A stretch of DNA of 64,000 nucleotides from an uncultured Gammaproteobacteria bacterium (GCA_913060565.1 CAJXRU010000001.1:1-64000), one strand, 5' to 3'; shown: positions 1 through 9,912, numbered from the stretch's first letter. Numbers and translations are program-made. The notes: generated from the sequence alone by a model not told the origin.

Positions 1-39
1 GCCTAGTCTCGTGGGCTCGGAGATGTGTATAAGAGACAG
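1..39 (+). other. Illumina Nextera adapter (assembly artefact)
   Basis: Bases 6-39 match the 34-base Nextera read-2 transposase adapter: GTCTCGTGGGCTCGG joined to the 19-base mosaic end AGATGTGTATAAGAGACAG. Bases 1-5 are probably also technical. This is library DNA left untrimmed at a contig end, not genome. The adjoining gene is therefore cut by the contig break rather than by biology. Confidence 0.97.
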
Positions 40-41
40 AA

Positions 42-644
42 TTCTTAGTGAATCCTGAGTTTGAAAAATATTCAATTAACCATATTCCCTATCAAACAAA
101 TGATCATAAAAATGAATTATTTGGCTTGTTAAAAAAACGATTAACACCTGTGTTGCAAACAAAATTTTATCCGACGTTTGAGCATGATAGAGTGCTTGAA
201 ACAACGCTAAGAAGAATTAGAAATATGAAAGGGAGTGTTGCTAGTCTTTTTCCTGATACCGCAGTTGTACGTATTTTTGATGCTTCTTCTCAAAATCAGT
301 ATATTACAATGATCAAAGATGTTGGTCATATGAACATGACTTCAATGTTTGGCGAAGATAATCGTATTGAACCCGAACGAACCAAAATGACAGTATTGAA
401 AGGAGTTGTGGGGAGTTATTCAAAGTTAATGCTTCGTGTGCAAAGAGCTAATATTAAACGGTTTGTTGACGACGCTCTGTCGATTCAATCGGAAGCTGAC
501 TATGAACGATTGTTAGATAATTATGGCGTTAGAAGAACCGATCCGACTTTCTGGAAAGAAAATGACTTATTGCATTTAGCGACCAAACATCAAAGCGAGC
601 TGAACTATGGAATAATTGATTTAAGCCGTTATGAAAATAGATAA
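42..644 (+). CDS. cti: Fatty acid cis/trans isomerase (Cti), C-terminal fragment
   Basis: About 200 residues forming the C-terminal end of Cti, which in full is a periplasmic cytochrome-c-type enzyme of about 760-800 residues. It converts cis to trans double bonds in membrane phospholipid acyl chains under solvent or heat stress. The family's C-terminal pattern is visible: SLFPDTAVVRI, then MFGEDNRIEPER, a GSY motif, YGVRRTDPTFW and the terminal SRYENR. The frame is open upstream into the adapter, so the GTG at 48 is probably not the true start and the heme-binding N-terminus is missing from the contig. It converges on ychF and ends before a bidirectional terminator. The identification rests on remembered family motifs. 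Confidence 0.82.
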   Translation, partial: FLVNPEFEKYSINHIPYQTNDHKNELFGLLKKRLTPVLQTKFYPTFEHDRVLETTLRRIRNMKGSVASLFPDTAVVRIFDASSQNQYITMIKDVGHMNMTSMFGEDNRIEPERTKMTVLKGVVGSYSKLMLRVQRANIKRFVDDALSIQSEADYERLLDNYGVRRTDPTFWKENDLLHLATKHQSELNYGIIDLSRYENR

Positions 645-650
645 TCTATT

Positions 651-685
651 ATTAAACATTAAACATTAAACATTAAACATTAAAC
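651..685. repeat. Heptamer tandem repeat (ATTAAAC)x5
   Basis: Five perfect, uninterrupted copies of ATTAAAC directly after the cti stop codon and before the terminator hairpin. A short tandem repeat of this kind can vary in copy number by slippage. It sits in a 3' untranslated region, so no effect on a reading frame is expected. Confidence 0.9.
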
Positions 686-722
686 AATGCAGTTGTTCGT
701 TGCATTACTAGATAGTTGTAAT

Positions 723-762
723 AATAAAGCCCTCTGAAATATTAAGTTCGGAGGGCTTTATT
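723..762. terminator. Bidirectional intrinsic terminator between cti and ychF
   Basis: A 16-bp near-perfect stem (AATAAAGCCCTCTGAA at 723-738 with TTCGGAGGGCTTTATT at 747-762, one G-T pair) and an 8-base loop. There is an A-rich left flank and a T-rich right flank, so it can stop the convergent transcripts of cti (+) and ychF (-). Confidence 0.85.
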
Positions 763-788
763 TTATTGCTTATATCGGTTGTAAGAGA

Positions 789-1880
789 CTAAACGTTAAA
801 GCGGAAGTGAATGACATCGCCATCTTTAACGATGTAGTCTTTCCCTTCAACACGCAGTTTACCAGCGTCTTTTGCGCCAGACTCACCGTTGTGCTCAATG
901 AAGTCATCAAAGCCAATGACAGCGGCACGGATGAAACCGCGTTCGAAATCAGTGTGAATTTTACCAGCGGCTTGTGGTGCTGTTGCACCAACATTTACAG
1001 TCCATGCACGAACTTCTTTCACACCAGCAGTAAAGTAAGTTTGTAGCTTTAATAGCTCGTAACCGCTACGAATCACACGGTTAAGGCCAGGCTCTTCAAT
1101 GCCAAGATCTTCCATGAACTCGGCAGCATCTTCAGCGTCAAGCTCAGCAATTTCAGATTCCATTTCTGCACAAACAGCAACAACTACTGCATTTTCTGTC
1201 TCTGCGAGCGCTTGCACCTTAGCTAACATCGGATTATCTTCAAAACCATCATCATTGACATTGGCAATGTACATTGTTGGTTTGATAGTTAAAAACTGTA
1301 AGTAATCAACCGCTGCTTTCTCTTCTTTAGTTAGCTCTAATGCTCGTAACATTAAGCCTTCATCTAAATGTGCTTTAACTTTTTCAAGAACACTAATTTC
1401 GAATTTTGCATCTTTATCGCCGCCTTTAGCTTTTTTTGCCTGACGGTAAATAGCTTTGTCTGATACATCCATATCAGCCAGCATTAACTCAGTATTGATA
1501 ACTTCGATATCAGCAAGCGGGTCAACTTGACCGCTAACGTGAACAATGTTTTCATTTTCAAAACAACGCACAACGTGACCGATAGCATCCGTTTCACGAA
1601 TGTTAGCTAAGAATTTGTTACCTAAACCTTCACCTTTAGACGCGCCAGCAACTAAGCCGGCGATATCAACAAACTCCATCGTCGTTGCAATAACACGTTC
1701 AGGGTTAACAATCGCTGCTAGCTTGTCCAAGCGAAGATCTGGTACAGGAACCACACCGGTATTTGGTTCAATAGTACAAAACGGAAAGTTAGCCGCTTCG
1801 ATGCCTGCCTTTGTTAAAGCATTGAATAATGTTGACTTACCAACGTTTGGTAAACCGACGATTCCACATTTGAAACCCAT
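789..1880 (-). CDS. ychF: Redox-regulated ATPase/GTPase YchF (OLA1 family)
   Basis: 363 residues, the usual length of YchF. This is an Obg-related P-loop protein that prefers ATP, binds ribosomes and modulates stress responses. The P-loop GLPNVGKST is at residues 9-17, followed by the DIAGLV switch region, a helical insertion, and a C-terminal TGS domain with [12 protein letters not shown] and [11 protein letters not shown]. The ATG is preceded by AAAGGAATCACC, a good ribosome site. It lies 30 bases downstream of pth, as in E. coli and many gammaproteobacteria, and is probably the last gene of the rplY-pth-ychF transcript. Confidence 0.97.
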   Translation of the reverse strand: MGFKCGIVGLPNVGKSTLFNALTKAGIEAANFPFCTIEPNTGVVPVPDLRLDKLAAIVNPERVIATTMEFVDIAGLVAGASKGEGLGNKFLANIRETDAIGHVVRCFENENIVHVSGQVDPLADIEVINTELMLADMDVSDKAIYRQAKKAKGGDKDAKFEISVLEKVKAHLDEGLMLRALELTKEEKAAVDYLQFLTIKPTMYIANVNDDGFEDNPMLAKVQALAETENAVVVAVCAEMESEIAELDAEDAAEFMEDLGIEEPGLNRVIRSGYELLKLQTYFTAGVKEVRAWTVNVGATAPQAAGKIHTDFERGFIRAAVIGFDDFIEHNGESGAKDAGKLRVEGKDYIVKDGDVIHFRFNV

Positions 1881-1910
1881 GGTGATTCCTTTAAATTTGT
1901 TTGTTTGAGG

Positions 1911-2498
1911 CTAACCTTTGTAGGTATGCAGCCTGTTTTTTGCGCCATCAAAACCATTTGAGAAAATTAAACTGGTGCATCGAACGGCTTCGTCGACTGC
2001 GCCATCTATTAAATCTTGCTCTGCTTTTGGGGCTTTACCTAGCACGTACCCAGTCACTTTATCTTTGTGACCCGGATGACCAATCGCTACGCGTAGACGA
2101 TGGAATTCTTTATTATTACCCATCGAACTAATGATATCTCGCAGTCCATTGTGACCGCCGTGACCACCGCCTTGTTTGAATTTGGCAACACCAGGAGATA
2201 AGTCTAATTCATCATGAGCCACTAGAATATTTTCTACCGGGATCTGATAAAACTTGGCCATTGCTGCAACTGCTTTGCCGCTGCGATTCATAAAGGTCGT
2301 TGGAACGAGTAGTCGAACATCATGACCGTCGATATTAATACGTGCGGTATGTCCGAAAAACTTAGATTCTGCTTTAAGCGAGGTATTGTGCCAATTGGCG
2401 AGTTGCTGGATATACCAAGCACCAGCATTATGTCTGGTGTTGGCATACTCGGGGCCTGGATTAGCCAGGCCCACGATAAGCTGAATTTGATTACTCAA
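1911..2498 (-). CDS. pth: Peptidyl-tRNA hydrolase
   Basis: 195 residues. It recycles tRNA by cleaving peptidyl-tRNA released from stalled ribosomes in the cytoplasm. The bacterial Pth N-terminal motif [16 protein letters not shown] contains Asn13 and catalytic His23. VAHDELDL carries the conserved Asp, and [12 protein letters not shown] is the substrate-binding glycine-rich loop. Length matches E. coli Pth (194). It starts 11 bases after the rplY stop, so the two are almost certainly cotranscribed. Confidence 0.97.
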   Translation of the reverse strand: MSNQIQLIVGLANPGPEYANTRHNAGAWYIQQLANWHNTSLKAESKFFGHTARINIDGHDVRLLVPTTFMNRSGKAVAAMAKFYQIPVENILVAHDELDLSPGVAKFKQGGGHGGHNGLRDIISSMGNNKEFHRLRVAIGHPGHKDKVTGYVLGKAPKAEQDLIDGAVDEAVRCTSLIFSNGFDGAKNRLHTYKG

Positions 2499-2509
2499 GA
2501 GAGTATATC

Positions 2510-3136
2510 TTATTCTGCTTCTGGAGCTTCTTCAGCTGTATCTTCTTCAACTGCTGCGCCTTTAGGAGCAGAGATTGAAACAACAGCTTGGTCATGGCTT
2601 TCGCCTTTACGTAGTTCAACTGACTCAACACCTGCTGGTAAAGCGATGTCAGAAAGGTGAACAGTTTGACCTAGTTCTAAGTCAGCAACGTCAACTTCGA
2701 TGAACTCAGGAAGAGCAGCTGGTAAACAAGCTACTTCGATTTCGTTAGCGTGGTGAGAAACGATTCCACCAGACTTAACTGCAGCACATTTGTCTTCGTT
2801 TAAGAAGTGAACTGGGATTGCAGTGTGAAGTTCGTGAGTTGCGTCAACACGTAGGAAATCAACGTGGTTAACTACTGGCTTATGAGCATGACGCTGCATA
2901 GCTTTAACGATTACTTTCTCTTGTGAACCATCAACGTTTAACGTTAAAACTTGAGAGTAGAAGTTTTCTTGCTCTTGAGCTTTAAATAATTTGTTGTGTT
3001 GGATCATGATAGATACAGGAGCGGCTTCGCCACCGTAGATAATCGCTGGAGTTTGGTTCGCGTGACGTAGGCGGCGGCTCGCACCTTTCCCTAAATCTGT
3101 ACGAATTTGTGCGTCAAGTGTAATTGCTTGTGACAT
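2510..3136 (-). CDS. rplY: 50S ribosomal protein L25, long CTC-type form
   Basis: 208 residues. It has an N-terminal L25 5S-rRNA-binding domain (residues about 5-92, starting [23 protein letters not shown]) followed by the TL5/CTC C-terminal domain and an acidic tail rich in Glu and Ala. E. coli L25 has only the N-terminal domain (94 residues). The long form is normal in Alteromonadales and many other bacteria. It heads rplY-pth-ychF behind a clear sigma70 promoter. The leader has a short CCGAA/TTCGG hairpin at 3199-3211. Confidence 0.96.
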   Translation of the reverse strand: MSQAITLDAQIRTDLGKGASRRLRHANQTPAIIYGGEAAPVSIMIQHNKLFKAQEQENFYSQVLTLNVDGSQEKVIVKAMQRHAHKPVVNHVDFLRVDATHELHTAIPVHFLNEDKCAAVKSGGIVSHHANEIEVACLPAALPEFIEVDVADLELGQTVHLSDIALPAGVESVELRKGESHDQAVVSISAPKGAAVEEDTAEEAPEAE

Positions 3137-3217
3137 GTTAATGTCTCCAATAATAAATATTTATAGGTGAAGATTTTTGCGACCAAAATCTCCGGATACC
3201 GAAAAATTCGGCGCGAA

Positions 3218-3246
3218 ATTATAACAAGTGTAAAATATTTAGGCAA
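3218..3246 (-). promoter_or_regulatory. Sigma70 promoter for rplY
   Basis: Read on the minus strand: TTGCCT (3246-3241), 17 bases, then a perfect TATAAT (3223-3218). The predicted start gives a leader of about 75 bases before the rplY ATG, with GGAGAC as ribosome site. Confidence 0.75.
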
Positions 3247-3321
3247 TGAATAGATTGATGTTAGGAGAGGGATTTTGTGATGGTGAATATATTTATCGTT
3301 CTTTCAGGATTTAAATATTAT

Positions 3322-3783
3322 TTAACTGATCTTATAGGACGTTAATTTTTGAGTTACTGAGGCAAGTTCGATACTTAATTCGCCATAAATATCAGGGTGG
3401 TTGTTAAAAAAGTCGATATTATTTTTCAAAAACTCAACGGCTGTCAGCGCATAGTTGATTAGCTCTATATTATTGAACTCTTTCTTATCTAATTTCTCGT
3501 CTAGTAGGCTCATAAAACAACTTGCTACCTCATTGGCTTTATCGTCGGAATGCTCGCCAGTCAGAACAAACTCGATAAACAGTGGAAAGTACTTGTTAAA
3601 GAGAATTGGAGGTGTAAAACGAAGTTCGTCACAGGGTTCAATGACATTTTTGGCGAAGTCATTTAAAACCATTTCTTTAGAGACATTAAAAAAGCGCTGT
3701 TTGGCATAGGGAAGATCGTCGCAATACCAATCATCGTATCGATATTGTTCCCAAATAGTCTCTTCATTAGCAAGTGTTGTCAT
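3322..3783 (-). CDS. Hypothetical cytoplasmic protein
   Basis: 153 residues, not recognised. It is acidic and rich in Asp, Glu, Asn and Phe. It has no signal peptide or membrane segment, and the second half looks mainly helical (SCFMSLLDEKLDKK..., YALTAVEFLKNN). The ATG lies only about 18 bases after the prs terminator hairpin. It may depend on read-through or a local promoter. Its base composition is more AT-rich than its neighbours, which may mean a late insertion between prs and rplY; these are closer neighbours in relatives. No function is proposed. Confidence 0.7.
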   Translation of the reverse strand: MTTLANEETIWEQYRYDDWYCDDLPYAKQRFFNVSKEMVLNDFAKNVIEPCDELRFTPPILFNKYFPLFIEFVLTGEHSDDKANEVASCFMSLLDEKLDKKEFNNIELINYALTAVEFLKNNIDFFNNHPDIYGELSIELASVTQKLTSYKIS

Positions 3784-3801
3784 CGGTTTATCTAATTAAA
3801 T

Positions 3802-3822
3802 AAAAAACGACCCGTAGGTCGC
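3802..3822 (-). terminator. Intrinsic terminator after prs
   Basis: On the minus strand GCGACC (3822-3817), loop TAC, GGGTCG (3813-3808), then six T (3807-3802). The stem is compact and GC-rich with a U-tract. It lies about 125 bases past the prs stop. Confidence 0.75.
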
Positions 3823-3947
3823 TTTAGGAAAATTGATACTGAACGCAGTCATTTGCAGATAATTCTAGGAGAAGGCGCGCAATTGACTCCTGTCAATGAG
3901 CACCTTCGACAACGAATTATCAATAAATGACAAGTCTCAGTGCAATT

Positions 3948-4895
3948 TTAGTATTGGAACATTGCAGAGATGGATTCTTCATTTGATACACGACGCAATG
4001 CTTCTGCCATCATGCCATCAAGTGACAATACCTTAACTTTACCTGTTGCTTTCATTTCAGGGGTCAGTGGAATTGAATCAGTTACGATGAACTCGTCAAT
4101 GACACTGTTTGCAACGTTCGTTACAGCGCTACCAGAAAATACAGCGTGAGTTGCATAAGCGTAGATGTTACGTGCACCATGCTCTTTTAATGCTTCAGCT
4201 GCTTTACACAATGTACCGCCAGTATCAATCATGTCATCAACAATAATACAGTCGCGACCTTCAACATCACCAATAATATGCATTACTTGAGCAACGTTAG
4301 CTTGTGGACGACGTTTATCGATGATTGCTAGATCGGTGTCATCTAATAATTTTGCTAATGCACGTGCACGAACAACACCACCGATGTCTGGAGATACAAC
4401 GATAGGTTCGTGGAAATCACGTGATTGAATGTCATCTAATAATACTGGCGTACCGAATACGTTATCTACAGGAACATCGAAGAAACCCTGAATCTGTTCA
4501 GCATGAAGATCAACTGTTAATACACGGTCAACACCAACACTTGATAAGAAGTCAGCAACTACTTTTGCAGTAATAGGTACACGAGAAGAGCGTACACGAC
4601 GATCTTGACGAGCATAACCAAAGTACGGGACAACAGCAGTGATGCGTCCAGCTGATGCACGGCGCAATGCGTCCACCATTACTAATAATTCCATGAGGTT
4701 GTCATTGGTTGGTGAACATGTCGATTGCAGAATGAATACATCTGCACCACGAACATTTTCGTTAATTTGAACGCTTATTTCACCGTCGCTAAAACGACCA
4801 ACAGTAGCTTTACCTAATTTAAGATAAAGACGGTCAGCAATTTTTTGAGCAAGTTCAGGAATAGCATTTCCCGCAAACAATTTAATATCAGGCAC
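3948..4895 (-). CDS. prs: Ribose-phosphate pyrophosphokinase
   Basis: 315 residues, the same length as E. coli Prs. It makes PRPP from ribose 5-phosphate and ATP for purine, pyrimidine, His, Trp and NAD synthesis. Visible are the ATP-contacting FSDGEI and [10 protein letters not shown] region, the signature [18 protein letters not shown], and the PRPP loop [13 protein letters not shown]. It follows ispE by 67 bases, the usual gammaproteobacterial order. The gap contains two short hairpins (GGCGG/CCGCC and TTAGCA/TGCTAA), which could mark a separate leader. Confidence 0.98.
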   Translation of the reverse strand: MPDIKLFAGNAIPELAQKIADRLYLKLGKATVGRFSDGEISVQINENVRGADVFILQSTCSPTNDNLMELLVMVDALRRASAGRITAVVPYFGYARQDRRVRSSRVPITAKVVADFLSSVGVDRVLTVDLHAEQIQGFFDVPVDNVFGTPVLLDDIQSRDFHEPIVVSPDIGGVVRARALAKLLDDTDLAIIDKRRPQANVAQVMHIIGDVEGRDCIIVDDMIDTGGTLCKAAEALKEHGARNIYAYATHAVFSGSAVTNVANSVIDEFIVTDSIPLTPEMKATGKVKVLSLDGMMAEALRRVSNEESISAMFQY

Positions 4896-4962
4896 GTAAA
4901 ACCCCAGGTTTGGTTTGGTGGGCGGTGTGAATCCGCCAGTTCATTAGCATTGTGCTAACAGG

Positions 4963-5829
4963 TTAAGTTTGGCATTGATGACGTTGGCGATCGGATAATG
5001 TTGAGGCAAGTGGCGAGATATTAACGCCTTTTGCAACAAAACCATGCATATTTTTAGGTAACTTTTCTAATGCTACAGTGGCGTCAGCACGTGAAGAGAA
5101 TTCCCCGAAAACACAGCTTCCGGTCCCTGTCATTTTTGCTGGCGCGTATTGTATCAACCAGTCCAGTGCCGAAGCAACCTCGGGATGCCTATTTTTTGTC
5201 ACTTCTTGGCAGTCATTCTTAAGCGTTGCGGTTGCAAGCTGGGCTAGGGTTATTTCTGGCGTGTTTCTTGGCAGTTGTGGCAAGTTGAAAATCTCTTTCG
5301 TACAAACGCTCACACCGGGCCAGATCACCAAATACCAAGGTTGTGGAGGCGTTATTGGTGTTAAGTCTTCGCCAACCCCTTGGGCAAACGCAGCAAAGCC
5401 TTTGACAAAAATTGGTACATCAGCACCTAGGCTTAGTCCTAATTCTGCAAGCTTTTCTGCGCTCAAATTAATGTTCCACAAGTGATTCAGTGCGACTAAT
5501 GTCGTCGCAGCGTCTGATGAACCACCACCAAGTCCTGCTCCCATGGGGAGAATCTTGGTTAAGTGAATATCAGCGCCTACATTATGTCTGCAATACGGTT
5601 TTAGCATCATAGCGGCGCGATAGATGAGGTTATCTTCAAGCGCCACACCTTCAACGGCTGGTGATACGGTGACGTTATCAGAGTTGTTGATATCAAAAGA
5701 CAGTGAGTCACCATAATCTAGAAATTGAAAGTTGGTTTGCAGGCTGTGATAACCGTTTGCTAGACGGCCAGTAATATGTAAAAAGAGATTTAACTTGGCT
5801 GGTGCTGGCCATTGATTGTGTTCAAACAT
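4963..5829 (-). CDS. ispE: 4-diphosphocytidyl-2-C-methyl-D-erythritol kinase
   Basis: 288 residues (E. coli 283). A GHMP kinase that phosphorylates CDP-methylerythritol in the MEP isoprenoid pathway. Seen: the N-terminal PAPAKLNLFLHITGRLANGYH with the catalytic Lys region, the ATP-binding glycine loop PMGAGLGGGSSDAATTL, and the C-terminal MTGTGSCVFGEF motif. It lies 34 bases downstream of lolB, giving the standard lolB-ispE-prs order. Confidence 0.97.
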   Translation of the reverse strand: MFEHNQWPAPAKLNLFLHITGRLANGYHSLQTNFQFLDYGDSLSFDINNSDNVTVSPAVEGVALEDNLIYRAAMMLKPYCRHNVGADIHLTKILPMGAGLGGGSSDAATTLVALNHLWNINLSAEKLAELGLSLGADVPIFVKGFAAFAQGVGEDLTPITPPQPWYLVIWPGVSVCTKEIFNLPQLPRNTPEITLAQLATATLKNDCQEVTKNRHPEVASALDWLIQYAPAKMTGTGSCVFGEFSSRADATVALEKLPKNMHGFVAKGVNISPLASTLSDRQRHQCQT

Positions 5830-5863
5830 TAATAAGAGTCTTGTGTTATAACGCCAAACAAAC

Positions 5864-6433
5864 TTAGCGCTGAATTTTCCATTGCGTAATTGCTAGTTTA
5901 AAGTATGTGTTGTCTGATTTTAAGAGTAATTGATGGGGACGATGATAATCACCCACTTCCTTATATTTACTGAGTGTTAACTGCCAAGGACGATTATCGC
6001 TCCCTATAATAGTCCCGCGATGAAAATTACCTTGAGTATCCTTTGTTACATCAGTCGCGTTTTCAACCCGCCCAACAAGCCACGCAGGAATATCATTAAC
6101 AGGAATATGCCAGCGGGTAAGTCGGTAAATAAGTTGTTGGGCATCGCGTCCTTGATAAATCTCGCCACTATTATTGATAGTGACCTGCGATTCGTCCCCT
6201 TTAATATTCATTAAAGAAATGCCAAACAGAGTATAGAGGTTGATATCGTAACGTTCATCAACTTGAGACCAATGCATTTTTGCTGCATTTTTCTCAGCGG
6301 GGGTTTTTATGGCGAATTTGCCATTGAACTGCCATTGTTGTTTGGTGCTATTGGCCAGATCTGTTGATGCGTCAAAAGTGGCACAACCACCAATGATCAT
6401 GATGATGGATAGTAATAATAATCGTTTGAGCAC
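5864..6433 (-). CDS. lolB: Outer-membrane lipoprotein receptor LolB
   Basis: Predicted 190 residues. LolB takes lipoproteins from periplasmic LolA and inserts them into the outer membrane. I choose the GTG at 6433 because it gives a standard lipoprotein signal, MLKRLLLLSIIMIIGGC, with the lipobox Cys at residue 17. The ATG at 6520 would put 29 charged residues ahead of the signal and narrow the promoter space to hemA. The mature part begins ATFDASTD and has the LolB pattern QWQFNGKFAIKTP...NLYTLFGISLMNI. It is divergent from hemA as in E. coli. The family call is firm; the start is inferred. Confidence 0.88.
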   Translation of the reverse strand: MLKRLLLLSIIMIIGGCATFDASTDLANSTKQQWQFNGKFAIKTPAEKNAAKMHWSQVDERYDINLYTLFGISLMNIKGDESQVTINNSGEIYQGRDAQQLIYRLTRWHIPVNDIPAWLVGRVENATDVTKDTQGNFHRGTIIGSDNRPWQLTLSKYKEVGDYHRPHQLLLKSDNTYFKLAITQWKIQR

Positions 6434-6577
6434 AGTAATCCGCTCTAAAATTTGATTTAGGTTGGAATAAGAGTAACTTCTTTTTCGATAGTTCACTACA
6501 GATCCTTTCAATTCGCTCATGCTTTCATGTAAAATTCGCGGTTATCAAATTGTCTAACGAATTTTCGAATTAAATAA

Positions 6578-7831
6578 ATGTCTTTAGTTGCCTTGGGAAT
6601 AAATCATAAAACGGCCTCGGTGGAGTTGCGCGAAAAAATCGCCTTCTCACCAGATCAAATGATCGACGCCCTAAAGCAATTGCGATTAATTAGTAGCGAC
6701 AGTGAAGCTGTTGTTGTATCGACTTGTAATCGTACTGAATTATATTGCCATCTAACATCTCCTCAGCAGCTTGTTGATTGGTTAAGTGACTTTCATAACA
6801 TCGAAAAAAGTGAATTAGAACAAAGCTTATACATTCATGAGAATGTAGCCGCAGTAAATCATTTAATGCGTGTCGCATGTGGTTTGGATTCACTGGTGTT
6901 GGGGGAGCCGCAAATTCTTGGGCAAATAAAACAGGCTTACAGTACCGCCAAAACAGCTGGCGCTATTGCCATCACCTTAGACAAATTATTTCAACGTACA
7001 TTTTCAGTCGCCAAACGCGTAAGAACAGATACCAGCATTGGCGCTAATGCCGTATCTGTAGCATTCGCAGCGGTGAGTCTCACGAAACAAATCTTTGGCG
7101 AGCTTGATAAAACCAATGTGTTGCTTATTGGCGCTGGTGAAACAATAGAGTTGGTTGCCAAGCATTTGTTAGATGCGGGTGTTACCAATATTACTATCGC
7201 TAATAGAACACTCGCTCGTGCTCAGGGCATGGTAGATGAGCTTGGCGGCACGGCAATCACGCTAGCTCAAATTCCTGATCACTTACCGCAAGCTGATGTG
7301 GTTATTTCATCAACGGCAAGTACGCTACCCATCTTAGGAAAGGGATTAGTAGAGAGTGCCATATCAAGTCGTCGCCATCAGCCAATGTTGTTGGTGGATA
7401 TTGCGGTGCCGCGGGATATTGAAGCGCAGGTTGGTGATTTAGACGATGTGTACTTATACACGGTTGATGATTTACAGGGAATCGTTGAGCAAAATATGGC
7501 GTCGCGCAGAGCGGCCGCTGATGAAGCGGAAGTCATTGCCACTGAAGAAGCTTCTGAGTTCATGGCGTGGACTAAATCGTTACATACGGTAGACCACATT
7601 AAGCAATATCGTCAAAGTAGTCTCGAATCAAAAGATGAATTGTTAGAAAAGGCCATGGCTAAGTTAGCTCAAGGCGGCGATCCTGAAAAAACCATGATCG
7701 AATTGGCTAACAAACTGACTAATAAATTAATTCATCATCCAACTCGTGCAATGAGCAGTGCTAGCTTAGCTGGCGACATCGATTCGCTAAATATTATCTC
7801 CAAGGCACTAGGTCTTAGCAACGATAACTAA
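6578..7831 (+). CDS. hemA: Glutamyl-tRNA reductase
   Basis: 417 residues (E. coli 418). It reduces Glu-tRNA(Glu) to glutamate-1-semialdehyde, the committed step of C5-pathway heme synthesis. The N-terminal catalytic domain has [13 protein letters not shown] and STCNRTELY with nucleophile Cys50, then [17 protein letters not shown]. The NADPH Rossmann loop is [16 protein letters not shown]. The C-terminal dimerisation helix follows. It opens the hemA-prfA-prmC operon. Confidence 0.98.
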   Translation: MSLVALGINHKTASVELREKIAFSPDQMIDALKQLRLISSDSEAVVVSTCNRTELYCHLTSPQQLVDWLSDFHNIEKSELEQSLYIHENVAAVNHLMRVACGLDSLVLGEPQILGQIKQAYSTAKTAGAIAITLDKLFQRTFSVAKRVRTDTSIGANAVSVAFAAVSLTKQIFGELDKTNVLLIGAGETIELVAKHLLDAGVTNITIANRTLARAQGMVDELGGTAITLAQIPDHLPQADVVISSTASTLPILGKGLVESAISSRRHQPMLLVDIAVPRDIEAQVGDLDDVYLYTVDDLQGIVEQNMASRRAAADEAEVIATEEASEFMAWTKSLHTVDHIKQYRQSSLESKDELLEKAMAKLAQGGDPEKTMIELANKLTNKLIHHPTRAMSSASLAGDIDSLNIISKALGLSNDN

Positions 7832-7906
7832 TACAATAGCGACAATTACAGATTAAACGCAGGTGATATTTGTCAGCTGTGTCGTTTTACATAGAGAATT
7901 ATATAA

Positions 7907-8998
7907 ATGAAACCAACAGTTTACGCAAAGCTAGAAGGGCTGCAAGAGCGCCACGAAGAAGTGGAAGCGTTATTGGGTGATCCAGATACGATTTCAAATC
8001 AGGACTTATTCCGCGCACTAAATAAAGAATACGCAAAGCTTGGCCCTGTTATTGAAACCTTTAATAACTATAAACAAGCTGAACAAGATTTTGAATCTGC
8101 TCAAGAAATGCTCAAGGATGAAGATCCTGATATGCGTGAAATGGCGCAAGAAGAGTATAAAGAAGCCAAAGCAGCGATTGCTGAGATTGAAGATGAATTA
8201 CAAATCTTACTATTGCCGACTGATCCAAATGATGATCGTAATGCATTCTTAGAAATTCGTGCCGGTGCAGGTGGTGATGAAGCGGCTATTTTTGCTGGTG
8301 ATTTATACCGCATGTACAGCCGTCATATTGAAAACAAAGGCTGGCGCGTTGAAATCATTACCATGAATGAATCTGAGCAAGGTGGCTTTAAAGAAGTTGT
8401 TGCTAAGATTTCTGGTGAAGGTATCTACGGTCAAATGAAATTTGAGTCAGGTGGTCATCGTGTACAACGTGTTCCTGAGACTGAATCTCAAGGTCGTGTT
8501 CATACATCTGCATGTACTGTTGTTGTTATGCCTGAAATTCCAGAAAGCGAAGCGATTAAGATTAATCCTGCTGATCTAAAAGTTGATACTTTCCGCGCAT
8601 CTGGCGCTGGTGGTCAGCACGTTAATAAAACAGACTCTGCTATTCGTATTACCCATATACCAACTGGCACTGTAGTTGAGTGTCAAGATCAACGTTCACA
8701 ACATAAAAACCGTGCACAAGCGATGTCTGTATTAGGTGCTCGTTTACAACAAGCAGAAGATGAAAAACGTCGCGTGGAAGAAGAGTCAACACGTCGCTCA
8801 TTGGTAGCGAGTGGTGACCGAAGTGAGCGCATACGTACTTATAATTTTCCGCAAGGCCGTGTAAGCGATCATCGTATCAACTTAACACTGTATCGTTTGG
8901 CTGAAGTGATGCAAGGTGATTTGGATATGATCATTGAACCATTGTTGAACGAACAACAAGCTGATTTGCTGGCTGCATTATCGGAAGAAAATAGCTAG
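7907..8998 (+). CDS. prfA: Peptide chain release factor 1
   Basis: 363 residues. RF1 reads UAA and UAG stop codons and triggers peptide release. The GGQ catalytic loop is in [17 protein letters not shown]. The codon-recognition tripeptide region reads [10 protein letters not shown] (PET, a natural variant of PAT/PVT). It lies 75 bases after hemA. Its stop TAG is directly followed by the GTG of prmC, which encodes the methyltransferase for the Gln of this GGQ. Confidence 0.98.
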   Translation: MKPTVYAKLEGLQERHEEVEALLGDPDTISNQDLFRALNKEYAKLGPVIETFNNYKQAEQDFESAQEMLKDEDPDMREMAQEEYKEAKAAIAEIEDELQILLLPTDPNDDRNAFLEIRAGAGGDEAAIFAGDLYRMYSRHIENKGWRVEIITMNESEQGGFKEVVAKISGEGIYGQMKFESGGHRVQRVPETESQGRVHTSACTVVVMPEIPESEAIKINPADLKVDTFRASGAGGQHVNKTDSAIRITHIPTGTVVECQDQRSQHKNRAQAMSVLGARLQQAEDEKRRVEEESTRRSLVASGDRSERIRTYNFPQGRVSDHRINLTLYRLAEVMQGDLDMIIEPLLNEQQADLLAALSEENS

Positions 8999-9847
8999 GT
9001 GAGCAACCCTACTATTGAGCAATTGCTTAAATCAAGTAGCGCGCAACTCGTTAATAGCGATAGCGCACTGCTTGATGTTCAAATCTTATTAGCGCACGTC
9101 TTAAATGTTTCTCGTAGCCATTTTTATACTTGGCCTGACAAAATCGTAGAATCACCAAACTTAAATCAATTTAATGATTTATTCGCTCGTCGAATTGGTG
9201 GTGAACCCATTGCTTACATTATTGGGCAGCAAGAGTTTTGGTCATTACCTTTTATGGTAAGTCCTGCAACGCTCATACCTCGCGCAGATACTGAGGTGTT
9301 AGTCGAGACAGTACTTAATAAGGTCGATTCTAGCGCCGCGAAGGGCATCGATTTAGGCACTGGCACAGGTGCTATTGCGTTGAGTTTGGCGCATGAAATG
9401 TCAAATTGGTCGATGTTGGCTGTTGATTATAGTCAAGAGGCTGTTGAGTTAGCATGTAAAAACTGCGCCAATCTTAACATCGATAACGCTGAGATAATTC
9501 AGTCTGACTGGTTGTCTAATGTTGACGATAGTTGGCTAGCGACGTGTGATTTCATTGTCTCTAATCCCCCTTATATTGATGAGCATGATCCGCATCTATC
9601 GCAGGGTGATGTGCGCTTTGAGCCAAGCTCTGCTTTGGTGGCTGCAAATGACGGCCTTCAGGATTATATCGATATTCTTAATTGCGTTAAACCATATTTA
9701 AAACAAAGCGGTTACGTGTTTTTTGAACATGGTTTTGAGCAAGCAAGTGCTCTACATCAGTTATTTACAGAACGTGGCTTTGCCAACATTAATACTGTGA
9801 AAGATTATGCTGGTAATGACCGTGTTACTTTCGGTCAATTTATTTAG
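8999..9847 (+). CDS. prmC: Release factor glutamine N5-methyltransferase
   Basis: 282 residues. It methylates the GGQ glutamine of RF1 and RF2 using SAM. There is an N-terminal helical substrate domain, the SAM loop GIDLGTGTGAIALSLA (near residue 117) and the catalytic NPPY motif in IVSNPPYIDEHDPHL (near residue 190). The GTG start abuts the prfA stop with no gap, so translation is probably coupled. The ribosome site would lie inside the end of prfA. Confidence 0.97.
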   Translation: MSNPTIEQLLKSSSAQLVNSDSALLDVQILLAHVLNVSRSHFYTWPDKIVESPNLNQFNDLFARRIGGEPIAYIIGQQEFWSLPFMVSPATLIPRADTEVLVETVLNKVDSSAAKGIDLGTGTGAIALSLAHEMSNWSMLAVDYSQEAVELACKNCANLNIDNAEIIQSDWLSNVDDSWLATCDFIVSNPPYIDEHDPHLSQGDVRFEPSSALVAANDGLQDYIDILNCVKPYLKQSGYVFFEHGFEQASALHQLFTERGFANINTVKDYAGNDRVTFGQFI

Positions 9848-9912
9848 ATTAAATCTCGCGCTATCCTACATTTATAGCTATTCTTAATTAAACCTTATTA
9901 AGTGGAATAGCT

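Noticed and set aside
651-685. Heptamer array as a CRISPR-like structure
   Set aside because: Units are contiguous with no spacers and only seven bases long.
8485-8495. RF1 codon-recognition tripeptide is PET rather than PAT or PVT
   Set aside because: PET occurs naturally in RF1 of other gammaproteobacteria as far as I recall, and the surrounding motif and GGQ loop are normal. It is not evidence of altered stop-codon reading.
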